From positions 2,666,001 through 2,730,000 of the forward strand of contig CM007989.1 of assembly GCA_002189035.1 (NCBI GenBank): 64,000 bases of DNA, read 5' to 3'. Positions 38,746 through 51,339 of this stretch are shown piece by piece. Each line of letters starts with the position of its first letter. Positions within the stretch are counted from its first letter, which is position 1. The stretch comes from Utricularia gibba (lineage: Eukaryota > Streptophyta > Magnoliopsida > Lamiales > Lentibulariaceae). Position numbers and translations under genes: made by a program. Below the pieces are notes generated by a model, which saw nothing but the letters and a program-made list of their open reading frames with translations, searched no databases and was not told where the DNA came from.

Positions 38746-40618
38746 TCAATGGGAACAGATTCTGTTTCTCCTCATCAATTCTATGCTTTCAGCGATTGTT
38801 GACCCAGATGTTCCAATGAAGCCTAAAGAACCGCAGCTACAAACAGTCTGCTCCAAATAGAGTAGCACGTCGGGTACTGATAAGGGCGTGCACTGTTGCT
38901 CGCTCCTCTCGAAATTTCTAGAAGAAGAAGACTGAAGCTTCAAACTTTGCCTGCTACCCACAATTTTCTTAGCAGTTTCGATCACAAACTCATCATCTGC
39001 TCGCAGGAAAAAGACCTTAAAGGCCGGATCTTTGGACAAGTTTCCCAAAAAGGTTCCTGTCCAATTACCAAGCGGAAGATCAGTCATTATGAATACGTTA
39101 ATCGGGAGGGAAGTGTTCTGCTTCAACATATCAAGATCTTTCTTCATGTACTGGAAGGTAGTTGCCCAATGGTTCTTAAACTGACCATCCATCAACCTAA
39201 GTTGCAAGCAGAGAAATGGGGCACTGATGGTTCTCTGAGCGAAATCCTTCCCGGCATGGAGGATTTCCGAAGTAAATGGCAAAAACTCAACATTCTGAAT
39301 CAACTCATTTATTCTTTGATCTTCCAGAGCTGCATGAATGTCGATATGGGACTGGGAACCCCCATATGGTGCAGTAAAGAGGCTTCCAAATGATAGTACA
39401 GTTGCTGATCCAGCTGCAGAGCTTGGTCCGAGAGTTCGATAGATATCTTTTCTGTATCTCATGTATGAAAATTTCCTCTTCTTTTTCAATTCATCATTAG
39501 CTTGAAACGCATCCAGAACCCCATCACCGCTTGTTTGATACGTCCATACTGTTGTTCTGCAATCATCCTGCGAAGCAAACAGACAATTGTCCGCTACCCC
39601 ATCATATCCAGAGAGGAATGATCCACATTCTTTCAGCCGGTTGAGAAAGACAGGGCTCTTGTCCGAAGTAGAATGACAAACTGTGTTCAAATTCAGTCCA
39701 CAGAACATCGACACAAAGACCCTGAAGTCGATGAACCTGATGGCCGAAGAAGAAACTAGAGGTGAAAGATCCATTACATCGGCCATTGAAACATACCTGA
39801 AACCATCAAAAACCTGTCAGCGGGATAAAGTGCATCTTCCAATTCTTATCAGAAACTTAGGAAGAAGCAATCCCATCACATTAGATTCACCAAGATCGAG
39901 TCTTTTCCAGTAAATAAATATTCATCTGTGGAGAAACTCTGTTCTAAAGAGTTCATTCACATTTTGTTGAGAAAGCCGATCTAAACCAGGTATAACCATG
40001 CCAAGAAACCGCCTGATAAAGTCATTCAGCTAATGTACTTCTTAAGTAGTACAGTAGGAGGGAATATGATTGATATCTGATCACAGAAACTCACAAATAA
40101 TAGTAAATCATTATATAATTCTACAAATAATAGTAAATCATTATATAATTCTACAATATAATGTACCTCCCCTCTCGAAGAAGCTCAATGCTGTGGTTCC
40201 AAACTTTGAATCGCAGATCATTCGGATCCAAAACCCTGAATTTGGGACAGCTTCCGAGTGCAACGACATGGTGAACGAGAATGGGTGGCACAATCAACGT
40301 CCGATTAAGGATACCCGCAATCACAACGGCGTTCTTAAACTCGGATAGCTGGTTTCCAAACCCGCTGTGAGGAGCATACCACATGAACTTTTCCCCAAAA
40401 TCCTGTGCACAAAACCCCTGACCAGGGTGCGAATTCTGGATGATCGAAGGGCGAGCCGACGAATCCGAATCCAAGATCTTGCAGGATATAAAGAATATGA
40501 GGAAAACGAAAACAGCAAGGAGGCATGGCAATCTGTAATTAGTCTGAATCAGGGGCCTTCTCGACTTCACGACCCTCTGGGTGTAGGGCGCTTTGTAAGA
40601 ATCGGAATCCATCATCAT
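38746..40618 (-). CDS. O-fucosyltransferase-family type II membrane protein
   Basis: A GDP-fucose O-fucosyltransferase-like (GT106/DUF246-related) protein expected in the Golgi or secretory pathway. It resembles the group containing Arabidopsis SUB1/OFT30, but that assignment is from memory. Exon 1 is 40618-40167: a basic N-terminus, a membrane anchor (LPCLLAVFVFLIFFISCKIL, about residues 31-50), then the fold start WYAPHSGFGNQLSEFKNAV. Exon 2 is 39796-38746, and the protein is 500 residues. Further landmarks are SAPFLCLQLRLMDG and a C-terminal FIGTSGSTIAESIELMR. Three consecutive ATGs open the frame; the first (40618) is used. The intron contains a 30-bp tandem duplication. Confidence 0.85.
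40094..40153. repeat. 30-bp tandem duplication in intron
   Basis: Two adjacent AT-rich 30-bp copies within the O-fucosyltransferase intron, close to the donor side on the minus strand. Confidence 0.8.
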
Positions 40619-41093
40619 TTGCAGAGTTTCAGTTTACGGGAAGCACACACTGAATGTTACCCCCATTCCCCTCCCTTCTCTAGCCAACGAGAGCCCGCCG
40701 GAGAAAGCAGAAATCCCCGCCTTGCTCCGATCCGCTGCAATGAAACATTTGAAAAAAATAAGAACAAAATCATTTAATTTAATTTAAAATCAAGAAATTA
40801 AAAAAAAAAAGTGACTTTATGCCAGGTTTTCATATTACACCTTTTTAAAAAATTGGAATTTATTTTTCCTAAATAAAATATTAATATATATAAGCCATGC
40901 AGACAGGGGACTAGGGTTCACGTTCTTACAAGCATATGCACAACAGGCAAGATATGAATAGCACTTGACACATATGAAGAAGCTGGCTACTTCACCAAAG
41001 GCTCATACCACAACTTCCCTTCCAAATACCTTACAACTAAAATCATGACTAACCACACAGCTGCTCTAACTGCCGCTGCTTCTCACCTCTCTA
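40619..41093. other. O-fucosyltransferase promoter and MYB 3' region
   Basis: Short intergenic interval with AT-rich stretches near 40770-40890. No gene is recognised. Confidence 0.5.
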
Positions 41094-43078
41094 TCAACTC
41101 CTTCTGGACAGGATGAACTGGGCTGTGACTTGAAGGCCCCCAGAGCTGGGATTATTGGGATGGAATGCCGACGGCCTCGTCGATCCCGAACCGTGCCGGA
41201 GTCCCAGCGACAGGGACGACGGACCATCGTCGCCGAGGGATTCGCCTATGCTCAGTTTCGACATGCCGACAAGCTCGTCCACGTTGATTGGGGCCTTGGA
41301 ATGAATGGGTGTTGGTTTCAATACCTCATGAGGTTCCTCTTTACTGGGCTCAGGTTCAGGTTCTGCAGCAGGGAATCCTGGCCAGAATGGGATGGTCATC
41401 GGGAATATTGGAGCGACGTAGGCGGGGTAGACGACCGGGATAGGGTATTGGGAGCTGTCGGGTTGCTGGGGAAACACTGCTGGCTCTCCTTCGTTGGAGT
41501 TTGCCGACTCCATGGATTCACATTCTTCCTCCATGGCTACTGGTTGGGGAGGGACGCTGTTTTGAGCTTCTTCCTGAGGAGGATTCACAGGGAATAGGTC
41601 TTTCGACATGGCAGCTGGAGTGTCACCTGACTACGCAGACATGGAAAGAGAGCACCGGCAGAATTAGCCGAGCTGAAGCTTGCATTTGAAAAAAAAAAAA
41701 GGATCTTCGAGAAAGGAATCATAAGGTGCTTACTTCATTCACCACAATGTCGAAGAGGCTTGAACGCCGTTTCCTCCGGGATACATTACTCTGCCTTATG
41801 AAATACTTCTGGGCATGGCTTGCAACCTGAGTGGGTGTCCTGGAAACTACATAGTTGCGAGCAATGCCACGCCAGTCGCCTTTTCCAAGCTTTTGCAAGC
41901 CAAGCAGAAACATCCGATGTTCCTCTTCTGTCCATGGAACCCCTGCAGAGAGGGCAAGCCTGCTGAATACTAACAACTCAGAGAAAAAGAGGTTCGGGAT
42001 CACCATTTAACATGATGCACACATATGCTGTCACTGTAATCAGCACACCATCTGGAAATTCAACTGCGGTAGTGACTTTTCAGATTGTCAAAACCCAGAT
42101 TAGTAAAGCGCGATCCACATAAGCGCCTCTGAAAACGATACTTCTAAAAGACGGGAAGTAACTCAACAAAAAAAATGTTATATACATTTGAAAACCAAAA
42201 ACAGGTAAAAACCTATACATGAAAAACACAGTTCTTTGTGCCCCAAGAGCTTTGATTCTCACCTAACCACAGGCTTCAACACTCATTTCTTGTGTATCAT
42301 CAGTCCATTAGAGTAAGATGGATAGAAACACCCAAAATGGGATGAAATGTGCGAGGTGTAGGCACAATAAAAGGGTTCTACATTGCAAAAACTGAAATCC
42401 AGAATTCGTCTCATGTCCTATTGATTCTCAAAATTTTGTTACCAAATCCAATTGATCATTGCTATGAGAACAAGCTCGAGATACCACTAGAAGAAACGTG
42501 AACCGTACGTAGGAAAACTAAAACCTTAAAGGAAACCTGTTTATATATTTTATGGATGGATTACAAAGAAAAACGAGGGGATTGACATCCAATTTCAGGA
42601 ACTGTTCCTTCGAAGACAGTCTGATGATTGATTAAACAGTAATCTCTTCCTTAAGCTCGCATTTCATGTACATGATCCAATTTATCCAAAATCCACAAAC
42701 AGCCCCTCATCCTTACGACCTAAAAACACCATAAAAAGAAAGGGAATGATAAATAAAAAGAAAGACAACCTTTCTTTCTCTCGCGGCTGGAGGAAGAGCC
42801 GGCGACAAAATCCTCAGACGCATACCCATCAGCTGCACCGGATCCAGCAGACGGGTGGTCAGGAGTTTCTCCAGGGGAATCATGAACAACCCCGTTTTGA
42901 TTAACAGCGTTTCCAGCAACACCGGCGCCGCCCCGGCGTAATGGGTCAAATTGCCCATACTAGCACTCTTTCGTATAAACCCATCCGTCAATCGGACCCC
43001 AAAAAGCTTTACCCCACGATTAGGACAAGTTCTCGAGTTATGGCCGTTGTGGCTGCAATGCGAGCACCTCCTCGTCAT
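41094..43078 (-). CDS. SHAQKYF-type 1R-MYB (KUA1/MYBS3-like), one frameshift
   Basis: A single-MYB transcription factor related to Arabidopsis KUA1/MYBH and rice MYBS3. Exon 1 (43078-42770) begins with a CCHC-like knuckle (C5-x2-C8-x4-H13-x4-C18), then [13 protein letters not shown] and KSASMGNL. Exon 2 (41942-41734) encodes the MYB repeat ([22 protein letters not shown]) and [10 protein letters not shown]. Exon 3 (41630-41094) is the Pro-rich tail, taking the acceptor TAG at 41631-41632 because it keeps phase. One base is missing in a GC-rich run at about 42922-42936. Only after a minus-1 correction does the linker ([20 protein letters not shown]) connect to the MYB domain. The corrected length is about 351 residues. 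Confidence 0.88.
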
Positions 43079-44026
43079 TTGGGCGACAAGAGATTGAAGA
43101 AAAGGATAAAAGTGGAGATGGGTCGGTACTGCATCGACGTGAAAAGCAATCAGAAAGAGCGTGGAATCCGATTCAAATGGGTTGGAGGCGTTGTCCGGAA
43201 ATTAGACAGATAAGAGAATGATACGGAGATGGGCACTAGCAGGAACACACAAGACAAGACACGGCGATAAGATATGGGTAAGGTTTTGGGGGCCGAGGTT
43301 CCGTAACTGGGAAAGAAATAAATGTATTCGTCTTTGTCCTTGTTTTCATTAAGGAATTATTACCAAAGCTCCATCCTTTTTGTATTAAATCATTCTAAGC
43401 TGACATTTTGCATTATCATACCTCATTTGGATATTACTTTTCCAAAAATATTCCTTATCCCAAGTCTCCTTTTTAAAAAGAAATCAACTTTTCTCATTGA
43501 TAATCTGAAAAGTTTAGATTTTTAGAATCAAAATTCATCCTCAACAAGCTTTCTCATTCATATTTCAACCCAGATCCCTAGCTCCCTGAGAGTGAAGCAC
43601 TCTGAACCAGGGAGGAAGCAAATGCTCCGTGAAGAAGAATCTGATTCAGTCTTTCAGACAAAGAGGAAGACAGACGCTTCCAAAATAAAAATAAATAAAA
43701 AAACAAGATTAATTTTATTGTTAAATAATATTTCTGTAACACACATGAATTAAAATAATTAGTATTATTTTATTCCGATTTTCCCGAATACTCCGATTTA
43801 ATTCTCAGGACACAATGCGGATGTTTTTTTAAAATTAAATTCCCAAAATTATCTGGAAATTATTGTGGCGGCTGCAGTCAAACAACTCAACAAACCTCAA
43901 CATCGGCAAACACAACAGCGGTTAAACCTTAATTTTACTACTGGGGACACCGATGCAAAACCCTAGAGCCCCAATTTGCTGGTTTCGAATTTAATTTTTA
44001 CAGTTTGATTTTCTTCTCCGGCGGAA
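43079..44026. other. Divergent intergenic region between MYB and HOS1
   Basis: Contains the MYB leader on the left and the HOS1 promoter on the right, with an AAACCCTA telo-like motif at about 43960. AT-rich in the middle; no gene is seen. Confidence 0.5.
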
Positions 44027-47000
44027 ATGGTCAGCCGCCTGGTCGGCGAATCTACTTCCGCTCTGACTCAGGTACGACGCTTCTTTAATTTTGTTCTCCA
44101 CTGATGTTTCTTCTTGTTACTCTTTATTTCGTTAAAGCTACTGCATTTTTTCTTACAAGGCGTTGCTACATTTGGCGTCGATTGATCCAATAGACCTATG
44201 CCATGAAGCTAAAGTGGAGACATGTAAAGCGACGAGAGATTTGAGGCGATGCAGCAGTTCTGTGCAAAGAGTTCTTGTTTCTTGTGACCATGCTGCGTTA
44301 TGCGATGAATGTATTCGAAGGTGTGAGCTTTGCCCCATTTGTAGAACTCCCTTGCCTAACCAGAGAGATGAACTGCCTCTGAGACTTTATGATGAGTGCC
44401 TTGAAGCGGGGCTTATTCCCGTGTCGCACATTGGTAAATTGGAGAATAGAGAAACTGGTGATAATCAGCAGATTGCAGATGTTCAGAGGCTTTACTCTCT
44501 GTTTGATGCTGCATTGGAGAATAACCTTGTTTCTCTCATTTGTCACTGTATCCTTAAATCAGTTTGAGATTTGTTTTACGTTAAGGAAGTCATCCTGCAT
44601 GTTTGATGTGGAGATCTTTATCTTCATATGAGCGCATTGGCATTTCTTTAATCCGTTCTATTTTGGGTAGGGATGTTCTTAATCTTAAATGTCATGCTTG
44701 CCCATTTACTCACGAGGGACTTTGAATTTTGGTTTTTTACCACAGAAGAGTCTATTTTCAGCAAGAATATGTTCAACATCTGGATGCAAGAACTATTCCC
44801 ATCATCCATCAGTTCATAGAACATCAAATTGCTAATTCTGTGTGGAAACTTCCTGTTCAATTTATATCCTTAATAGAACTGCACAGATGTGACCGATGTC
44901 TGTATGAACGAGGGAGCTGTCTCAAGCGATCCGGTCATTGCATTCTTGCTTGACGAGAAGGTTGTCATTGATTGGTGTAGGTGGACATTCAAGAGCCTAT
45001 TGAAGGATTTGAAGGTGAAATGTATCCTAAATTCAGCGGCCTTTGGCATTTAGTGATTTTCTCACAGAATGTGCTGCAGGGTTTTCTAACCTTAACATCT
45101 GCTATAGATAACCTTACTGTTAATGAGATAGAAGGCGAATCAAATTTATTTCTTAGAATACTGTCAAAGCTGGCTGGTTTGTCCAATGTTCTTGAAGTGT
45201 TGGAATCGTCATTCAGAGGTTCTGTTCCAGAATTGCTACAGGATCTGTGTCATCTCCATGACAGCATATTAAAGACAAAACAGGTCCAGACAGTAACAGT
45301 TATTGTCATGCTTTTAGTATTAAGATTTTTGGCTGTTTTCTGCATTTAACCCTTAGCAACCAGGATCTTATAAAACATATTAGATTTACAGCCCCACATG
45401 AAAACTGTTTACGCTGCAAAGCTTTTTATATCATCCGGCATATTTGGTTCTGAGTCTTTGGAAGCATTTTTACGAAATCATTCTATTTTTGCATGAAAAC
45501 AATCCATTATTTCCATTTTTTCACAGCAATTTTCATAGCATAAATTTCACTGACCACATGTGTCTCGCCCAAGGCATCCTGATATGCAATGATTACAATT
45601 CATTTTTTTGATCAGCACTTGGAGATTATGTTATGGTGCATTACGCATCAGTTTTTCAAAAATTTGAGTTCGAGGCATCCTGATTTGGCATCCTGGAAAG
45701 TATCATTCGCTGAAAGGAAATCTGCAGCAAATAAGCGAGCTTGGCCTGATTCAATGAGCCAGATTTTGAAATCAGATGAACAGTGTACATCAAGTCTTTT
45801 TATTGAAGACGCACTTAAAAATCTTGATTCTGCTCAAACATATGCTGACAAGGATGAAGAAACGTGTTCACTTATGAAAGATGAGCACAGTTCATACAAA
45901 TTTCATGGAATGAGTTTCTCATATCCCTTTGAGAATATTCGTGCTGCTGTTGACTTACTTTTTCTCCAAGGAAGTTCTGATCTGGTGGTTGCGAAGCAGG
46001 CTATTGTATCCTACAAATATGTGATAAAGTTTTGCAGTAGTTTTGTTCGTTTTTCCTTTGTGGATTTCCTTAACCTATATTGTAGTTTTTGTACTATATT
46101 TTTGATTGCTACTGGACAGTACCATCTGAAGATTTGAGACATATTGTTAAAAACATTGATGTTGCCTTCAAAATTAGCAGACTCTCTATTTTGGAATCGT
46201 ACATCTTTTTCCTCCTCGATGATTCCAGTGATCTAGCACTAAAGGTAATATGGTGGTGTGAAGAATTAATCAGAACTTCTAGCAGTTATCGTTATTATTT
46301 AATATATGAGCTCTCTTTTTGTTCATTTTGCTTATCTCGCCACACAGTTGTGCCCACTAACTGTTACCAATATCTTCTAATGTTAGGAAGCCGTTCGTCT
46401 ACTTCCAGAAATAGCAAGCCCTGATATTCATCCTAAAATTATTAGGGTACTTTTAGAGAGGCAGAATCCTGATGCAGCACTAATGGCTTTGCGCTGCTCA
46501 GGACTGCATTGGGGAGGGGCTGCTGCTTCTCCTGAGGATGCCATCACTGCTGTTCGTACCTGGGTGGAATGTGGACTTTTGACAGAAGCTTTTATGTATC
46601 AAAGAAAGATATGTGAAAAAGTTAAGGATAAGAATCCGAATCCGCATGATAAACCAAGGGACGATTCTGACAATTGGTTAACGTGGTTGGAGGCACTGGT
46701 TACTGAGACATGTTGTCTTTGTATTCGGAGAAACTTGATAGATCGAATGATTGAGTTGCCCTGGAACTCGGATGAGGAGAAATATCTCCATAAGGCATTA
46801 CTTGAATATGCAGCAGTTGATCCATCCTCCAATGCTGGAAGCCTTCTTGTGGTTTTCTATCTGCAGGTATTTAAGAATTCTCTTTTTTGGTTTTCTACAA
46901 TTACTTGCTGATTTTATGTTTTCTTATGCATACTTCAGCTGGTCCTTTCTCGTGTTGTTCGCATTGAATTTTCCACATCGCCATGTATATTAATAGCAAT

Positions 47001-47583
47001 CATGAGACAAAGTTTGGCGACCTGAGAACTATTAACGAACTCTTGTTTGTCTATGGCGATGTGTGTCTGTGGATGTTTTACCCTCTCTTTCTGTTGTGTC
47101 ATATAACTGGGGCTTTCAATATGACAGCGTTACCGCTACAAGGAAGCATATGAAGTGGATAGCAAGCTTCAGGCTCTGGAGGCGAAATTGCTGTCAGAAA
47201 GCCGTGATGAAGCCCTTGCTTGTAAAGTCAGATCAATCAGTAACTGGAGGAAGACACTTGTTGTAAGTTGTCTTAAAGAAACCACGTGTATTACTGCTAT
47301 TATCCACTAAAGAAACTTACAATTATCTATTCCCAAAGCCTGGTTAACACATTCCTAAATTTTCTGTCATCGGTTGTAGGACCAAAGTGTACATTTGCTC
47401 CCAGATGTTGCTCAGCAGAAACTGAAGAATGATGGTGGTATTTCAACTGTCATTCAAAGTGAACAACATCCTTGGGCGAAACCTGATATCCAACCAGTAC
47501 AAGAGCCGCTTATGGGCAGTGCTCGGTTTAAAGACCCAAGAGTGCAATTGTACAGCAATGGCTTTTTGCATCCACGCCCTTGA
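44027..47583 (+). CDS. HOS1: E3 ubiquitin ligase HOS1, short C-terminus
   Basis: HOS1 is a nuclear-pore-associated RING-type E3 that in Arabidopsis targets ICE1 and CO and contains an ELYS-like domain. Exons: 44027-44071, 44160-44547, 44887-45014, 45080-45283, 45616-46005, 46086-46244, 46387-46866, 47128-47262 and 47380-47583, all in phase, giving 710 residues. The variant RING lies in exon 2 (SCDHAALCDECIRRCELCPI). The ELYS-like part covers exons 5-8, with VECGLLTEAFMYQRKICEKV and RRNLIDRMIELPWNSDEEKY. Arabidopsis HOS1, as I recall, is about 927 residues, so about 200 C-terminal residues are not found here. Intron 2 holds an open stretch that I treat as non-coding. Confidence 0.9.
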
Positions 47584-47975
47584 TCCAATGTAGGCAAGAG
47601 TTAGTTCATCCGAAGAGGAGGAGGAGGAATCATCCAGGTTTTTTGAATAGGCAAGAATCTATCCAAGTTGACAGAGAGATCACTTCTTCGCAGGCTCTAC
47701 AAAAATGGATTCTTCTCTTTTTTTGTATGTGATTTGAAGAAGTCGTATTGGAAACTTACTTTATAAAGAGAATATGGCTTGTTGTGTGACGTTTTCGAAA
47801 GTATGGTTTGAATATATTTTTAAAATTAATAATTTTAAAGGAAATTGTGGAAACCGTTTTAAGTGGGATGAATCGCCGCTCCTATTCCTAAGTAGAAACT
47901 ACTTGACAAGGAAGACAACTCCTGACGACTTGGCGGGGATTTCATTTGGTACGGCGAGCGTCTCGAAGATCGAAA
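47584..47975. other. HOS1 3' region and UCH3 promoter
   Basis: Short interval. The first 50 bases contain a GAG-rich stretch and then stops. No separate gene. Confidence 0.5.
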
Positions 47976-50131
47976 ATGGCGGACGATTCCTCTGGAAAGC
48001 GATGGCTTCCTCTAGAAGCAAATCCTGATATCATGAACCAGGTTTCTTAGATTCTCGTGACTTCTCTTTTAGATGACGATTACATCGCGCGCATTTGGAA
48101 CTATTATCACGTTTTTTTCTTTTTATTTTCTGCGTAACGATGATTGTCGTTGCAACAGTTTCTTAAGCAACTCGGTTTACACGAGGTGGATTGCTTTGAT
48201 GTTTATGGACTCGATGAGGAGTTATTGGCGATGGTTCCGCAACCGGTGCTCGCGGTTTTGTTACTCTATCCTCTAACGGAAAAGGTAAATTGAGATAGTT
48301 CTGTTCTGGATTTTGCGACGATTCTTGATCCAGGGAGTACACAGAATCACAACTGCCTTATTTGTTTGCGTAGATTTTATTTATCGCTTCTCAAAATATG
48401 TAGATTGTTGTAATCTGTTGTGCAGAGTGAAGAGGACCGCATTCGGCAAGATAGTGAGATAGAGGTTTGCTTAAACTGCATTGTTAAGTTATGGCATGGT
48501 TTCGGATTTACGATTTTCTAGTTTTTTATTCCTTTTGAAAATGATTACCACTGTTTGATGGATCATACAGAAGCCTACAAATGAAGTTTACTTCATGAAG
48601 CAGACGGTTGGAAATGCTTGTGGAACAATTGCACTTCTTCATGCTGTTGGAAATATCACTTCCAAGATAAAACTCGGTAACTTTGGGGTGCATACGCATT
48701 CTTGCTAGATTAACCGCAATGAGTATGCTATTCTTTTTAGTCCATGGTGTTCAATTTTGACTTTGATCTCACCTTTTTTGTCAAGAAAATAACACTTTAG
48801 CATCTATCTGCTGTCCCTCAGACTTGGGTTGAGTTATCTAACTGTTTTTTCTGTAAGGATGTAATAGTCAAAAGTGAGTTAACTATTCATTAGTTCAGCA
48901 GATATTCAAATTCGTTGACTGGAATGCCACATTAGGATATTCCATTGTCTGGCCACGATCATTTGTATCTTACTTTCTTTGATGAGAAGACATCACTTAT
49001 ATTCACCGAAGTTTATCCTACCATCACCTTATTAGTGTATTACCGAGGTCCCATCTCACTGTTGCCATTTATTTCCGCATTTCTACTCGTGTATTTTGCA
49101 GATGAGGGATCTTACCTGGACAATTTCTTCAAGGTCACTGCAAATATGGATCCATCAGAGGTCTTGTGTTATTGCTTCAATCTCTTATATAATCAATCAG
49201 TCTTCAGTAAACACATTGATTTAATGCTGTTTTTATGTAACTATGTTTCAGCGTGCTAAATATCTAGAAAATGATGAAGAAATGGAAGATGTTCATTCAA
49301 TTGCTGCTGCTGCTGGAGAGACGGAGGTTAGTTGGAAAAACTAGTGATGTGGCTTCTGAACTGGCCGTTGTTACAAATATGCAAGTTTCCTTGCCTGCTT
49401 CTTTGTGGTCTTTTCTGATAAAACTTCATGCCTTTTTGTGCTTCTGATTCAAGTACTATGGCTCTTTAGTCAACTCGATATTCAGTGCTCATCTTTGGCA
49501 GGCATCAGAAAATGTGAACTCCCATTTCGTCTGCTTTACTTGCGTAAATGGTAAGTCTCTCTATAATATTGGATTATACCTCGAAAGTAATTTCACATCT
49601 TTGAGCGATACAATTTAATCTATTGTGGCGAATTTAGTACGACACTGAACTCTTGGGGTGTTCCTCTTTGTAGACTGTACTTGAGTTATCTTCTTACCCA
49701 CGTGAATTGGCCGCAACTCATTCCCTGTTAAACCTCAGCCCATGAATTAGCTTTCTCCCCCTCCCTCTGGCCTGCGTAAAACCGCTGTAACGCACTTTAA
49801 TGCACATATTATGCACTCCAGGAGGACTTTACGAGCTTGATGGTAGGAGGGCCGGACCCATATCACACGGTGCCTCTTCACCTGCCACTCTACTACAGGT
49901 GAATCTTTCTCAACAAAATTCGTGTAATTTGTTTTTTGGCATTTATCTTGACTGTGAAGATGTGTCGAAAGTTACTGTGGAGTAATCGCGCCACACTTAA
50001 TGCTTAATCCTTGGCATAATGTTTCATTGACCATGTGCCAGGATGCTGCCAAAGTAATTCAGGGAATGATCGCCAAAAACCCAGCCTCCATCAATTTCAA
50101 CGTGATCGCTCTTTGCGGAACATCCGTCTGA
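47976..50131 (+). CDS. UCH3: Ubiquitin C-terminal hydrolase 3 (UCH3, peptidase C12)
   Basis: A UCH-family deubiquitinase releasing small adducts from ubiquitin. Nine exons: 47976-48041, 48159-48284, 48426-48464, 48571-48676, 49102-49160, 49252-49326, 49502-49550, 49822-49898 and 50042-50131, in phase, 228 residues. The catalytic set is complete: Gln88 and Cys94 in [15 protein letters not shown], His165 in SHFVCF and Asp180 in LYELDGR. The spacing closely follows human UCHL3. The N-terminus ([20 protein letters not shown]) and C-terminus ([12 protein letters not shown]) are typical, so the protein is complete. Confidence 0.95.
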
Positions 50132-51339
50132 TACTTGGCATGCCCTGCAACTGCAGTTAGCTCCTGCTCAGCTGAGAATTCCATGTTTTTGTTTCCTTTT
50201 GTTTTGTTGACGGTAAACCCCACCAGAAATAAACTGACCATTTGAAAGAAAGGATAGAGGATTCATGTTAGATGAGTTTACATGTTTGAATCCCAATTAG
50301 AGTGGCAGGGGCGGCTGCGTCCGGTGGAGACCTTGAGGTTGAAAGTTAGTAAACGCTGCCGCCGCTGCTGCTGCTGCTTCTGCATAGGCTACATTAATCG
50401 TTTCATTAATGAGCACTTTATGTAGAAGGGGCCAACATCCGCTTCATTGAGGATGAGGTAGCCCATATATTAACAAACCAAGATAACAACGTTTAACTGA
50501 AATTGGTGGGTGCACTTAGTTGACGCCATTTTCCTGAATAATCGCTGTCCATGAAATATCTCATCTCTGCCTCCTCTTCTTCTTCTCGCCTCCGGGCGAT
50601 AGCATCATCGCTGATGACGTAAATTTAATTAACTGCAAATTAACGTTTCTAATCTCCGATTGGATTTCCATTCAGCACCGCTGTTTTATTTTCCCTCTCT
50701 TTTCTGGGCCTTCTAATTCCTTTTGTCTTCTCTCCTGGAATTCATCTTGGGGTTCAGAAAACACCTTCAGCTGCTATTCATGTCGTGTGAGTTTCATGTG
50801 CAATTTTTAATATACAAAATTCTCTCTTCCTAACGCTGGGTTCGGTTGCTGACGTGATTGATCGTCTATCAACCCTCCGCTGGCTTCCATTTCTCAATTT
50901 GGATTCTTCCTGGATTGTTGTTAGATCATTTTCTCATTGTCTTGTGTATTCTTCTTGTGTGCGATGATTGGTTGACTGCGATGGTAAGTTTACCACAATG
51001 TGCTTGCTTGTTTTGAAAAAAAAAAAAAATTGTAAATTTCTGGGGGTTGGAGAGGATTCTCGAACTTTTTCGTTCACTGAAAATGCTGATTATATATCCC
51101 CTCGTCCTCCCTTTTTATGTGTCCTGCCCTAATCTTGATTGGAACCGTTTCTTCGTGTTATAATATCAGCAGTTTGTGGAGTTTGAGTGGTTTGAAAAGC
51201 CGTTGATGTTCTTTGGCGCTCAGTTTTCACTTGATACGGAAAATATTACTATCCACACATCTTATTCATGGTTACAGGCGAGGAAGCTGATGGGTTTTTT
51301 GATGAATTAACCTTGTAACATGTAGAGGGCGTACTGTGT
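50132..51339. other. UCH3 3' region and GT47 promoter/leader
   Basis: No coding sequence is recognised. Sequence from about 50550 is pyrimidine-rich and probably the leader, possibly spliced, of the glycosyltransferase gene. An A-run lies at about 51017-51029. Confidence 0.45.

Noticed and set aside
44729-44953. Open stretch in HOS1 intron 2 on the plus strand
   Set aside because: Splicing from 44547 to 44887 restores the conserved SLICHYVTDVC frame, so the stretch is intronic.
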